From Acetivibrio sp. MSJd-27 (GTDB lineage: Bacteria > Bacillota > Clostridia > UMGS1840 > HGM11507), in the NCBI RefSeq assembly GCF_018918095.1, contig NZ_JAHLPV010000010.1, positions 1-64,000 on the forward strand: a stretch of 64,000 nt of DNA, written 5' to 3'. Positions 32,892-40,340 of the stretch are shown here, in pieces. Below the pieces are notes generated by a model. It was given only the letters and a program-made list of their open reading frames with translations, ran no database searches and was not told the DNA's origin. How positions within the stretch are numbered: the stretch's first letter is position 1; each line of letters starts with the position of its first letter. Both the position numbers and the translations under genes were made by a program.

Positions 32892-33725
32892 ATGTATAAG
32901 ATCATCAAAAAAGAAGTGCTCAACCCACAGATTACACTGATGGAAGTAGAAGCACCCTATGTTGCAAAAAAAGTTCAAGCAGGTCAATTCATTATTTTAA
33001 GAGTTGACGAGTTGGGAGAGCGAATTCCGCTGACGGTCGCTGACTACAATCGGGAAAAAGGCACGGTTACGATCATCTTCCAGGCCATCGGAAAATCCAC
33101 AAAAATGCTGGCTCAGCTGAACGAAGGGGATTCGATTCACGATTTCGTCGGCCCTCTTGGCGTCGCCACTCATCTGGACGGCGTGAAAAAAGCAGCGGTG
33201 ATCGGCGGCGGTCTTGGAACCGCGATCGCGTATCCCTCCGCAAAGGCACTGCATGAAAAGGGAGCCGAGGTGGATATCATCGCCGGATTCCGGAATAAAG
33301 ATCTCATTATTTTAGAGAAGGAACTGGCACAGTCCTCCTCCAGAGTGTTCATCACCACCGACGATGGTTCCAACGGGAGAAAAGGCTTTGTCACAGACAT
33401 GTTAAAACAATTGATTGAAGAAGGGAATCAATACGACCTTGTGATTGCCATCGGTCCGCTGATCATGATGAAATTTGTCTGTCAGCTGACCAAGCAGTAC
33501 GGCATCAAAACGATTGTCAGTATGAACCCTGTTATGATAGACGGCACGGGAATGTGCGGCGGATGCCGTGTCACAGTAGGCGGTGAAACCAAGTTTGCCT
33601 GCGTGGACGGTCCCGACTTTGACGGACATCTGGTGGACTTCGACGAAGCGATGCGCCGTCAGCAGATGTATAAGGATGAAGAGCGGAAAGCTTGTGAAGA
33701 CTGCAGATTGAGGAGGCATGAATAA
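32892..33725 (+). CDS. nfnA: NfnA-type flavoprotein (ferredoxin-NADP reductase-like subunit)
   Basis: 277 aa. An FAD-binding beta-barrel (residues 1-100, ERIPLTVADYNREKGTV) precedes an NAD-binding domain (AAVIGGGLGTAIAYPSAKAL). The C-terminal [2Fe-2S] site is GMCGGCRVTVGGETKFACVD, with four Cys as in dihydroorotate dehydrogenase subunit PyrK and NfnA. Together with the next gene it matches the two-subunit, electron-bifurcating NADH-dependent ferredoxin:NADP oxidoreductase (NfnAB). The same architecture is found in SudA/SudB sulfide-type enzymes, so the bifurcating role is an inference. One-base overlap with nfnB. Confidence 0.88.
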   Translation: MYKIIKKEVLNPQITLMEVEAPYVAKKVQAGQFIILRVDELGERIPLTVADYNREKGTVTIIFQAIGKSTKMLAQLNEGDSIHDFVGPLGVATHLDGVKKAAVIGGGLGTAIAYPSAKALHEKGAEVDIIAGFRNKDLIILEKELAQSSSRVFITTDDGSNGRKGFVTDMLKQLIEEGNQYDLVIAIGPLIMMKFVCQLTKQYGIKTIVSMNPVMIDGTGMCGGCRVTVGGETKFACVDGPDFDGHLVDFDEAMRRQQMYKDEERKACEDCRLRRHE

Positions 33726-35125
33726 TGGCAAACATGGCGCCGAAAAAAGTAAAAATGCCGGAGCAGGAGCCAACCGTCCGGAACAAAAATTTCAAAGAGG
33801 TTGCCCTCGGCTATACCGCTGATATGGCCAAAGAAGAGGCGGAAAGATGCCTTCACTGCAAGCATATGCCCTGCGTGAAGGGATGTCCGGTCAACGTGCA
33901 GATCCCCGATTTCATCGGCCTGATCAAAGAAGGCGATTTCAAGGGAGCCTATGAAAAAATTTCGGAAACCAGCGCTCTGCCTGCAATCTGCGGAAGGGTT
34001 TGCCCTCAGGAAAGCCAGTGTGAAAAATACTGCGTCCGGGGCATCAAGGGCGAGCCGGTTGCTATCGGCAGGCTGGAACGCTTCGCGGCAGACTGGGCAA
34101 TGGAGCATATAAAGGAGGGCGTAAAAAAACCGGAATCCAACGGCAAAAAGGTTGCCGTTGTGGGCGCCGGCCCCGCTTCCCTGACCTGTGCCGGAGACCT
34201 GGCGAAGCTTGGCTATGAGGTGACGGTTTTCGAGGCCTTCCACAAAGCGGGGGGCGTGCTTGTCTATGGAATTCCGGAATTCCGGCTTCCGAAAAAAGAG
34301 ATTGTGCAGAAAGAGATTGATAAATTAAAGGAACTCGGCGTGAAGATCGAGCTCAATGTCGTGGTGGGAAAATCCATCAATATCGACGAGCTGCTGGGAG
34401 AAGAGGGCTATTCCGCCGTATTCATCGGATCCGGCGCGGGCCTTCCCAAGTTTATGCACCTGCCGGGAGAAAACTTAAACGGCGTTTACTCCGCCAACGA
34501 ATTCCTGACTCGTATCAATCTGATGAACGCATACCGCTGGCCGGACGCGGACACGCCGGTCAAAATCGGAAAAAACGTCGCCATTGTAGGAGGCGGAAAC
34601 GTGGCAATGGACGCCGCCAGATGTGCAAAGCGTCTGGGTGCGGAGAACGTGTATATCGTTTACCGCCGTTCCGAGGAGGAGATGCCGGCGCGTCTGGAAG
34701 AAATTCATCACGCCAAAGAAGAGGAAATCATCTTCAAAATGCTGACCAATCCGGTGGAGATTGTGGGCAGTGAGGACGGATGGGTTACCGGCTTGAAATG
34801 CGTTGAGATGGAGCTGGGCGAACCGGATGAATCCGGCCGCCGCCGTCCGGTTGAGAAAAAAGGCTCTGACTTCGTGTTGGACATGGACACCGTGGTGATC
34901 GCCATCGGGCAGTCCCCCAACCCGCTGATCAAAAACACCACCGAAGGTCTGGCTACCCAGCCCTGGGGCGGAATTATTGTAGATGAAGAAACCGGCGCGA
35001 CCAACATCGAGGGCGTGTATGCCGGCGGCGACGCTGTCACCGGAGCCGCTACCGTCATCCTGGCGATGGGCGCCGGCAAGACAGCTGCAAAAGCCATCGA
35101 CGAGTATATCAAAAGCAAAAAATAA
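33725..35125 (+). CDS. nfnB: NfnB / glutamate synthase small-chain-like flavoprotein
   Basis: 466 aa. The N-terminal domain holds eight Cys for two [4Fe-4S] clusters (AERCLHCKHMPCVKGCPV and CGRVCPQESQCEKYCVRG). Two Rossmann domains follow: GKKVAVVGAGPASLTCAGDL for FAD and KNVAIVGGGNVAMDAARCAK for NADP. The C-terminus has GVYAGGDAVTGAATVILAMG. It is often labelled GltA. Next to nfnA and without any large glutamate synthase chain, an Nfn transhydrogenase is the better reading. That enzyme couples NADPH, NADH and ferredoxin pools in anaerobes. Confidence 0.9.
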   Translation: MANMAPKKVKMPEQEPTVRNKNFKEVALGYTADMAKEEAERCLHCKHMPCVKGCPVNVQIPDFIGLIKEGDFKGAYEKISETSALPAICGRVCPQESQCEKYCVRGIKGEPVAIGRLERFAADWAMEHIKEGVKKPESNGKKVAVVGAGPASLTCAGDLAKLGYEVTVFEAFHKAGGVLVYGIPEFRLPKKEIVQKEIDKLKELGVKIELNVVVGKSINIDELLGEEGYSAVFIGSGAGLPKFMHLPGENLNGVYSANEFLTRINLMNAYRWPDADTPVKIGKNVAIVGGGNVAMDAARCAKRLGAENVYIVYRRSEEEMPARLEEIHHAKEEEIIFKMLTNPVEIVGSEDGWVTGLKCVEMELGEPDESGRRRPVEKKGSDFVLDMDTVVIAIGQSPNPLIKNTTEGLATQPWGGIIVDEETGATNIEGVYAGGDAVTGAATVILAMGAGKTAAKAIDEYIKSKK

Positions 35126-35152
35126 AACGAAACGCTTCGTTTCAATACAAGG

Positions 35153-35192
35153 AATCGTCATGAAATCTTTCGATCTTCATGACGATTTTTTG
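35153..35192 (+). terminator. Terminator of nfnAB
   Basis: A perfect 12-base stem AATCGTCATGAA (35153-35164) and its complement (35176-35187), followed by TTTTTGC. Confidence 0.92.
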
Positions 35193-35217
35193 CTTTTATA
35201 AAAATTCAAAATTTCTA

Positions 35218-35272
35218 TTGACTTTTTGGGGTTCAATTAGTATAATTAATTTGTGGAGTTCAGAAAGTGAGG
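35218..35272 (+). promoter_or_regulatory. Promoter and operator-like repeat of RHH gene 1
   Basis: TTGACT (35218-35223), a 17-base spacer and a perfect TATAAT (35241-35246). ACTTTTTG (35221-35228) overlaps the -35, and its near-complement CAGAAAGT (35261-35268) lies past the -10 and abuts the GAGG of the SD. The repeat is imperfect (7 of 8), but the layout equals that of RHH genes 2 and 3. Confidence 0.6.
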
Positions 35273-35279
35273 TGTTACC

Positions 35280-35450
35280 GTGAGTCCACGTACCGGCAGA
35301 CCAAAAGCAGACAATCCCAAAAAATATGACATCAAGGTTCGTTATGACGAAGAAACACATAAAGCACTCTTAGATTACTGTAAAAAGCATAACATCACAC
35401 GGGTTGAAGCATTCAGAAGAGGATTACAACTGCTGTTCGGTCAAAAATAA
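35280..35450 (+). CDS. Small ribbon-helix-helix regulator 1
   Basis: 56 aa, starting at GTG with the SD GTGAGGTG 5 bases before it. The N-terminus SPRTGRPKADNPKKYD carries the GRP..NPK motif shared with the proteins at 35669 and 44180. A strand (IKVRYDEET) and two helices (HKALLDYCKKHN, TRVEAFRRGLQLL) follow, which is the ribbon-helix-helix (CopG/Arc) plan. RHH dimers bind DNA through the paired strand; the GRP arm resembles an AT-hook core. It probably represses its own promoter. No toxin gene is beside it. Confidence 0.8.
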   Translation: MSPRTGRPKADNPKKYDIKVRYDEETHKALLDYCKKHNITRVEAFRRGLQLLFGQK

Positions 35451-35590
35451 AAGGAAGCAGCGCTCCCCTCAGAAAGGCACGCTACTTCCCCCAACACACA
35501 GCCGTCTCGCAAGACAGCGATGCAAAAATATTGTACCATTTGTATCCGCATTTTGCAAGGGGCTGTGATGAAATAACCGAAAGGATTGAT
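35451..35590 (+). repeat. Three-way-junction element, copy R1
   Basis: A ~140-nt element directly after RHH gene 1, near-identical to 35847-35987. A first hairpin has arms starting GGAAG and ending CTTCC. Then stem P1 CACAGCC (35497-35503) with GGCTGTG (35561-35567) encloses P2 GTCT/AGAC (35504-35515) and P3 TGCAAAA/TTTTGCA (35521-35557). It ends with an SD-like GAAAGGA, which here is followed only by a 7-codon frame. This could be a regulatory RNA leader, a processing site or a mobile unit. Confidence 0.65.
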
Positions 35591-35608
35591 GGAAGCTAAA
35601 AATAGAAG

Positions 35609-35660
35609 TTGACTTTTATGGGTAGGTATGTTATGATATTAGTGACCCATAAAAGTGAGG
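35609..35660 (+). promoter_or_regulatory. Promoter and operator of RHH gene 2
   Basis: TTGACT (35609-35614), a 17-base spacer and TATGAT (35632-35637). A perfect 12-base inverted repeat, ACTTTTATGGGT (35612-35623) and ACCCATAAAAGT (35645-35656), spans from the -35 to just past the expected start site; the second arm touches the GAGG of the SD. A protein binding both arms would block RNA polymerase, and the RNA could also pair. The likely ligand is the RHH protein itself. Confidence 0.75.
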
Positions 35661-35668
35661 TGAAACCA

Positions 35669-35845
35669 TTGGGCAAAAAAAAGATGGGGCGACCTACAGA
35701 CAATCCCAAAGACATTTCGCTGAAAGTGCTCTTGGATAATGACACGGCGCAAAAACTTGAAGAATGTTCTCAAGTTTTAAAGGTATCAAAAGCAGAAATT
35801 ATGCGGCGGGGTGTCCATGAGATACATAAAAGGTTGCCAAATTAA
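35669..35845 (+). CDS. Small ribbon-helix-helix regulator 2
   Basis: 58 aa, starting at TTG, chosen by its SD (GTGAGGTG, 6 bases before) and alignment with RHH gene 1. The N-terminus GKKKMGRPTDNPKD has the shared GRP..NPK motif. A strand (ISLKVLLDNDT) and two helices (AQKLEECSQVLK, SKAEIMRRGVHEIH) follow. It probably binds DNA as a dimer and controls its own promoter. It arose with R2 by tandem duplication of an RHH-plus-element unit, although protein identity with RHH1 is modest. Confidence 0.8.
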   Translation: MGKKKMGRPTDNPKDISLKVLLDNDTAQKLEECSQVLKVSKAEIMRRGVHEIHKRLPN

Positions 35846-35846
35846 A

Positions 35847-35987
35847 AAGGAAGCAGTGTCCCCTAAGCAAAAAGCACACTACTTCCCCCAACACACAGCC
35901 GTCTTACAAGACAGCGATGCAAAAATATTGTATCATTTGTATCCGCATTTTGCAAGGGGCTGTGATAAAATAACCGAAAGGATTTGA
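35847..35987 (+). repeat. Three-way-junction element, copy R2
   Basis: Second copy of R1, with about four differences over the last 110 bases. Pairing is kept: P1 CACAGCC (35894-35900) with GGCTGTG (35958-35964), P2 GTCT/AGAC (35901-35912), P3 TGCAAAA (35918-35924) with TTTTGCA (35948-35954). In the first hairpin a C-G pair of R1 is a T-A pair here, a compensatory change. The element's terminal AAAGGA serves as the SD of the gene at 35994. Confidence 0.65.
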
Positions 35988-35993
35988 TTTTTA

Positions 35994-36274
35994 TGATCAT
36001 CAGACAGCTCAAACCAAACGATTTCAAGTTTATCTTGAAACAGCTTATCGAGAAAGCACAGCAAAATCCGCTGGACGCCAGCTTCAATGTAAACATGACG
36101 GTAAACAGCACGGAGTACTGTATAAAAATCCAGCCGGAGGGCTGCAATAAACTGGCCGTTCTTCAAGCATATCAGATCGAGCGGGACGAGTACGGCCACC
36201 TGCACGAGCTCATCACCGACAACAATATCCTCTCCGCCCTGCTGGAGCTTCTGCTGCGGCAGAGGATGTATTGA
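35994..36274 (+). CDS. Unknown protein downstream of R2 (93 aa)
   Basis: 93 aa, no signal peptide or membrane segment. The sequence MIIRQLKPNDFKFILKQLIE suggests an alpha/beta start; the C-terminus is a helix NILSALLELLLRQRMY. I do not recognise a family. The SD (AAAGGA, 10 bases before the ATG) lies at the end of the R2 element, so expression is physically tied to it. A strong terminator follows 13 bases after the stop. It may be the functional partner of the RHH regulators. Confidence 0.6.
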
Positions 36275-36287
36275 TTTTTCCCGCAAA

Positions 36288-36327
36288 AAGCGCCTGCAGC
36301 CAGTTTTCCATCTGGCCGCAGGCGCTT
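36288..36327. terminator. Bidirectional terminator
   Basis: Stem AAGCGCCTGC (36288-36297) and GCAGGCGCTT (36318-36327), extended inside by GCCAG/CTGGC. TTCTTTAT follows on the plus strand and TTTTTGC on the minus strand. It serves the 93-aa gene and the convergent stalk-domain gene. Confidence 0.9.
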
Positions 36328-36364
36328 CTTTATCCTGAAAATTTATCAGCTATTTTCGTTCGTA

Positions 36365-38935
36365 CTAATTATTGACAATATCTGTTGTGGTACAAAACCA
36401 AAGATATCTCAAAAGCTCTTCAGGCAATGTGTCCCCCTTCTGCGGCAATTTTGCCTCATCCCTGTTGATGACAATCAAACCCCTGTCATCCCAGAACACC
36501 TTTTGTCCCAAAGCCTCCGCCAGTGCGCGAAGGGGAAGCAAGGTGCGGTCATTCAAGGTCTGAGCCGCTACATCCAAGGTGATTTCCTGATCATTGACCA
36601 TCATTTTGTCACTTCCAATCACGATGACAACCTTGGTGTCCGGCAGTGTCAGAGTAACGTTCTGGGTTTCCTCGTTCCATTCCACCTCAGCGTTCAGGCT
36701 TTCCGCGATGAAACGGACGGGAAGCAGAGTGCGGTCATCCACGGTTATGGCCTTGACTTCCGGATTCTGCGGATCAATCATGACCGTTTTTCCGTTAGCG
36801 ATAGCATAAGCATTGTCAATCATAAGCACCAGGGAATCGCCAATTCTTTCATAAAGTTCCCGAATCTGTGCCTCCGTCAGCGGCTCCATGCTGTTGGCAA
36901 TCCGAAAGATTTCCGTTCCGGACGTGTAATAAATATTGTCCTGACTGTCGAGTGTCAGCGTACCGGTGGTATTGTTCATATCGCTTGACAGATCGATACA
37001 TTCCATGGTCTCGGTATCAATCACATTGATCCGGCTGCACTGGGTGGTGTAGAGCAGCCCGTCGCTTCCGAATTTTAAATACACGGGACGCCACTGATGA
37101 CCGGTTCCCCATTTTGTAGGGCCGACGGTCAAGGTTTTTTCCATCTCGTATGTCTCGGGGTTCATCGCGAACAGCAGCCCATTGCAGGCGCCCCAGACAA
37201 GACCGTCAGGTCCAATCTCCAAATCGCCGATAAAGCGGACAGGCGTAGGCATATCCGACGGAAATTCCGGAACCCACTCCCTGATCACCTTTTCCTGTGC
37301 AGGGTCAAATACAAACATCTTAGCCGATGCCTCGGTCGGGTCAATGCCCAACCCGCCGGAGATGGAGGTGGAGCCGTAAATCAGGCCGTCCTTGTAAGTG
37401 AGCCCCACAACGCTTTGATTCTTCACCACGTTCCGGTAAGTTTTGTGCTCGCCGATCGCCTCGTCGGTGATAATCAAGGCGCCGCCCAAAATATTGTATT
37501 CCGGGATCGTCCCGGAAAGAATCTTTCCGTCATAAGCTTTCATAGCAAAAGGCCTTTGCTGTTCCTCCCCGATTTTAAACAGCATTTTGGGATTGACATC
37601 CTTGACAACCTCTTCGCTCAAGTCAAACCGATCGATCTTCCCATCCGGATAGATTCCCGAATACAGATTTCCATTGGATATCACCATGCCCTCCGGCTGA
37701 CCCATGGGAAAATAACGGGTATACTTGCCGGACGCGATATCGTACTCTGCTCCCTGGGAGGCCATATAGCCGCCGGCATAAAGCCGGTCGGTCTCCTTGT
37801 CGCAGATGATATTCTGCAAACCGATGCCGGTGCCCTTCGTACGGACGTCCTCCATTTTGGAGGCGACCCCCGTCTCCAGGTTCATCACCATGGGGCAGCC
37901 GCTGTAATCGGCGGTCACAAGGCATTTCTGCCCATTTAACGTGGCGCCGTAAACGCCCCGCATGGAATAGCTTGCCTTCATCTGTGTCTGTTCTGCCTTC
38001 CCGGTTTTCAGATCGAATTTCTGAAGATATCCGTTGGCATTATAATAAACAAATCCGTCCACCTCATGGGAAGCATATAACTGGGACAGGCCGGTCTGTG
38101 TGCCGACAAACTCCCCCTTGTCCAAATCATAGATCAAAAGCGTCCAGCCGGGCGTTTCAAATTTTCCGGTTATGCTGGCAAACAGATAGTGATCCACGAC
38201 AATGGAACAATAGACGGATTCCGGTTTGACTGTCTTTCCGTCCACCTGGGGAAACGGAATCTCTTTGCGCTGTTTTGTGCTTAGATCAAACTCGATCAGC
38301 TTGGCCTCAACAGCGTTTGTTCCGGCATAGAGCTTTCCGTTATAGTAATTCAAAGCCTTACAGTACTGATGACCGGGGTAAGCTTCCCCCAGATTCTCAT
38401 ATTTTTTTGCCGCAGCATCGTATTTCACCATCAAACCGCTGGGATAGGTTCCAAAATAAATATTGTCCTTTTCATCCGCGGACAGGTTGTATACCGCTTT
38501 TTCCGAGAATACAGCGCCCAGATCGGCGACTTCCTTTGTCTCGGGGGAATAGCGGTAAATGTGCGCCGCGCTTCCGCAGCCCGCTATGTAGACGTTTCCT
38601 TTGGAATCCACCAGATGGGACCAGCTGGAATCGACCTTGTCCAGTGAAAAATAACGCTCCACCTTTCTGTCGTCCAGGTTTACCACATTAAAGGTCGCCG
38701 GTGTGCCGGACGAGGTGGTGTACAGCATGTTTTTTCCATCCTCTTGCGCAACCGCCCCGTCCAGGTTGATGGACTGCTCCAGGGGCGTACCGAGAGAGAC
38801 CGCCTCCCCAAAGCTTCTGCTGTTTAACCGCTCCGACTGGTAAGCACCCTCCGCGCTGACCGAAAAGCCCCCCAACAATCCGGCGGTCATTGCGCTGACT
38901 GTAAGAATTCCAATGATTTTTTTCACATTCCTCAT
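36365..38935 (-). CDS. Secreted propeller-like protein with C-terminal stalk domain (paralog 2)
   Basis: 856 aa. A signal peptide (MRNVKKIIGILTVSAMTAGL, cut after VSAEG) is followed by YQSERLNSRSFGEAVSLGTP, matching YKSEKLNSLSAGAPVSLGKP of the protein at 14501-17092. The body has repeated strands such as IYFGTYPSGLMVKYDAAAKK and ILSGTIPEYNILGGALIITD, consistent with a beta-propeller. The C-terminal stalk domain (about residues 735-830) shows RTLLPVRFIAESLNAEVEW and RTLLPLRALAEALGQKVFW. It is probably attached to or near the cell surface and binds a ligand; function unknown. It has its own promoter and terminator. Confidence 0.8.
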   Translation of the reverse strand: MRNVKKIIGILTVSAMTAGLLGGFSVSAEGAYQSERLNSRSFGEAVSLGTPLEQSINLDGAVAQEDGKNMLYTTSSGTPATFNVVNLDDRKVERYFSLDKVDSSWSHLVDSKGNVYIAGCGSAAHIYRYSPETKEVADLGAVFSEKAVYNLSADEKDNIYFGTYPSGLMVKYDAAAKKYENLGEAYPGHQYCKALNYYNGKLYAGTNAVEAKLIEFDLSTKQRKEIPFPQVDGKTVKPESVYCSIVVDHYLFASITGKFETPGWTLLIYDLDKGEFVGTQTGLSQLYASHEVDGFVYYNANGYLQKFDLKTGKAEQTQMKASYSMRGVYGATLNGQKCLVTADYSGCPMVMNLETGVASKMEDVRTKGTGIGLQNIICDKETDRLYAGGYMASQGAEYDIASGKYTRYFPMGQPEGMVISNGNLYSGIYPDGKIDRFDLSEEVVKDVNPKMLFKIGEEQQRPFAMKAYDGKILSGTIPEYNILGGALIITDEAIGEHKTYRNVVKNQSVVGLTYKDGLIYGSTSISGGLGIDPTEASAKMFVFDPAQEKVIREWVPEFPSDMPTPVRFIGDLEIGPDGLVWGACNGLLFAMNPETYEMEKTLTVGPTKWGTGHQWRPVYLKFGSDGLLYTTQCSRINVIDTETMECIDLSSDMNNTTGTLTLDSQDNIYYTSGTEIFRIANSMEPLTEAQIRELYERIGDSLVLMIDNAYAIANGKTVMIDPQNPEVKAITVDDRTLLPVRFIAESLNAEVEWNEETQNVTLTLPDTKVVIVIGSDKMMVNDQEITLDVAAQTLNDRTLLPLRALAEALGQKVFWDDRGLIVINRDEAKLPQKGDTLPEELLRYLWFCTTTDIVNN

Positions 38936-39002
38936 AAAATTGCTCCTTCCGCATTTTTGAGACTCCGGCAGAATTGTGCATATTCTACAGAATCCTATGG
39001 AT

Positions 39003-39031
39003 ATTATACTATTTTATTTGTCTGATGTAAA
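39003..39031 (-). promoter_or_regulatory. Promoter of stalk-domain paralog 2
   Basis: TTTACA (39026-39031), a 17-base spacer and a perfect TATAAT (39003-39008) on the minus strand, about 65 bases before the ATG. Confidence 0.65.
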
Positions 39032-39085
39032 TGTTTTTTCTTGTGAGGCATCCCTCTTTCTTTTGCAATTTTTGAAAAAGAAGAG

Positions 39086-39112
39086 GCTGCGGCAAACGCA
39101 GTTTGCCGCAGC
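39086..39112 (-). terminator. Terminator of the NAGPA-like gene
   Basis: A perfect 11-base stem GCTGCGGCAAA with a 5-base loop, then CTCTTCTTTTT on the minus strand. It uses the same stem sequence as the terminator at 30804-30833. Confidence 0.88.
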
Positions 39113-39126
39113 TCTTTATTCAAGAT

Positions 39127-39756
39127 TTATCCATGCCACATTCCAACGTTGTTGATTCTGCGGTTTCCGTCGGTGGCCTTCAGGGTGCGGTCATTGTGCA
39201 GGATATAGCTTCCGCCGCCATCCAGCTTGACTGCATTGCGGATACCCAAAGCCAGCAGAATCCATGCCATCTGACTATATTCGCACCGGGCGCCGACATA
39301 CACCAAATCGCTTTCCCGGATTCCCAGGAAGCCATGCCAGGTGTAATACAGCTCATTGCCCTCATAACCCTCTCTTTTGATGTCTTCCATGGAGATTTGC
39401 CTTCCATCGATGACAATGGGAATGCCGGAAATCGCCGTTTTGAAATTTTTATTTTCCAGCGTATTGGTCTTCTCGAAACCAAATTCCCCGTCATTCTTCA
39501 CATATAAGGTGGTCAGTGCTTTTCCCGCCACGTTAATCCAGCTGGGATTGTCCTTGGATTGCGCATAGATTATCCCGCTGTCCATCAGATTGCCGACCGG
39601 GATCGTCCCCTCCTCGGTTTGAGCGAAAAAGCCGGCGTTGAAATAATTTGCAACCTCCACATCCTGTTTGGGCTTGTTGCAGACATATATCCCAAAATAG
39701 GGCGGATAAATTTCCTGGACATAGATATCGCTGAGTTTCTGTACCGTTAAAGGCAT
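39127..39756 (-). CDS. Phosphodiester glycosidase-family (NAGPA-like) protein
   Basis: 209 aa. The NAGPA (PF09992) pattern is visible: VANYFNAGFFAQ near residue 36, a middle DLVYVGARCEYSQMAWILLA, then KLDGGGSYIL and NRRINNVGMW at the C-terminus, which carry the conserved Asp-Gly-Gly-Gly-Ser and Asn-Arg residues. Family members remove GlcNAc-phosphodiester caps or act on cell-wall glycans, and most are exported. This one lacks a signal peptide and is shorter than typical (about 300 aa), so it may be a phage-like or cytoplasmic version. Start ATG has a good GGAGG SD. Confidence 0.82.
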   Translation of the reverse strand: MPLTVQKLSDIYVQEIYPPYFGIYVCNKPKQDVEVANYFNAGFFAQTEEGTIPVGNLMDSGIIYAQSKDNPSWINVAGKALTTLYVKNDGEFGFEKTNTLENKNFKTAISGIPIVIDGRQISMEDIKREGYEGNELYYTWHGFLGIRESDLVYVGARCEYSQMAWILLALGIRNAVKLDGGGSYILHNDRTLKATDGNRRINNVGMWHG

Positions 39757-39835
39757 ATCATTTTCCTCCTTTCCTCTGCCCTTTATTGTATGCGGACTTT
39801 TTGCCGGTGTCCCACTTGATTTTTTGGCAACAAAA

Positions 39836-39865
39836 AACGGCAGGCCGGGAGCCTGCCGTTTTGGT
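39836..39865 (-). terminator. RNase P RNA terminator
   Basis: Stem AACGGCAGGC/GCCTGCCGTT with a 5-base loop, followed by TTTTGTTGCC on the minus strand, directly after the RNase P RNA 3' end. Confidence 0.92.
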
Positions 39866-39867
39866 GG

Positions 39868-40198
39868 GCGAGCAAATCGTAAGCCGAGTTCTGTCGTGGG
39901 TAATCATCTATCTGGGACGCACATCGCTGCGCGCCTCAAGCCGCCACCCGGGAGATTGTCGGGCCAACTTAATTCTCCGCTTTCGGCGTTGCTCCAGGTG
40001 GGGTTTACACCATCCCTTAGTTACCTAAGGGATCCGTGAGCTCTTACCTCACATTTTCACCCTTACCATAAAATATGGCGGTTCTTTTCTGTTGCACTTT
40101 CCTTAAAGTTACCTTCACCAGACGTTATCTGGCACCCTGCCCTGTGGAGCTCGGACTTTCCTCACCTTTTAAAAAGGCGCGATTACCTGATTTACTCT
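39868..40198 (-). ncRNA. rnpB: RNase P RNA (catalytic RNA of tRNA 5' processing)
   Basis: Read on the minus strand, the 5' part contains the universal GAGGAAAGTCCGAGCTCC and the 3' part ACAGAACTCGGCTTACG. The centre has GGGTGAAAATGTGAGGTAAG, the conserved core of bacterial RNase P. The ends pair as helix P1 (GAGTAAATC with GATTTGCTC). About 330 nt, and the loop pattern fits type A, as usual in Clostridia. The 5' end is set from the promoter and may be off by a few bases. Confidence 0.95.
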
Positions 40199-40204
40199 GC
40201 TTTT

Positions 40205-40234
40205 ATTTTAACATGAAAAAACGGTCTGAGTCAA
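40205..40234 (-). promoter_or_regulatory. rnpB promoter
   Basis: TTGACT (40229-40234), an 18-base spacer and TAAAAT (40205-40210) on the minus strand, placing the start 7 bases before helix P1. Confidence 0.65.
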
Positions 40235-40286
40235 CAAAAAAGTTTTTCCTTGGCCAGCAGAAAATATGCATTCTCAATACATAAAA

Positions 40287-40318
40287 GCAAACAAGCCCTC
40301 TTTCAAGAACTTGTTTGC
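40287..40318 (-). terminator. Terminator of spoVM
   Basis: Stem GCAAACAAG/CTTGTTTGC with a 14-base loop, followed by TTTTATG on the minus strand. Outer bases ACATAA/TTATGT extend the pairing. It lies 22 bases past the spoVM stop. Confidence 0.85.
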
Positions 40319-40340
40319 CTCTTATGTATTTCCGGAAAAT

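Noticed and set aside
33725-35125. Glutamate synthase small subunit (GltD) function
   Set aside because: No large GltB chain is present and the neighbour is an NfnA/PyrK-like flavoprotein, so an Nfn-type transhydrogenase is favoured.
35280-35845. Toxin-antitoxin module
   Set aside because: Small RHH proteins are common antitoxins, but no toxin-like gene overlaps or follows; the next gene is a 93-aa protein 150 bases away across the R2 element.
35451-35987. CRISPR array
   Set aside because: Only two 140-nt copies separated by a gene, with no short regular repeat-spacer pattern and no cas genes in the window.
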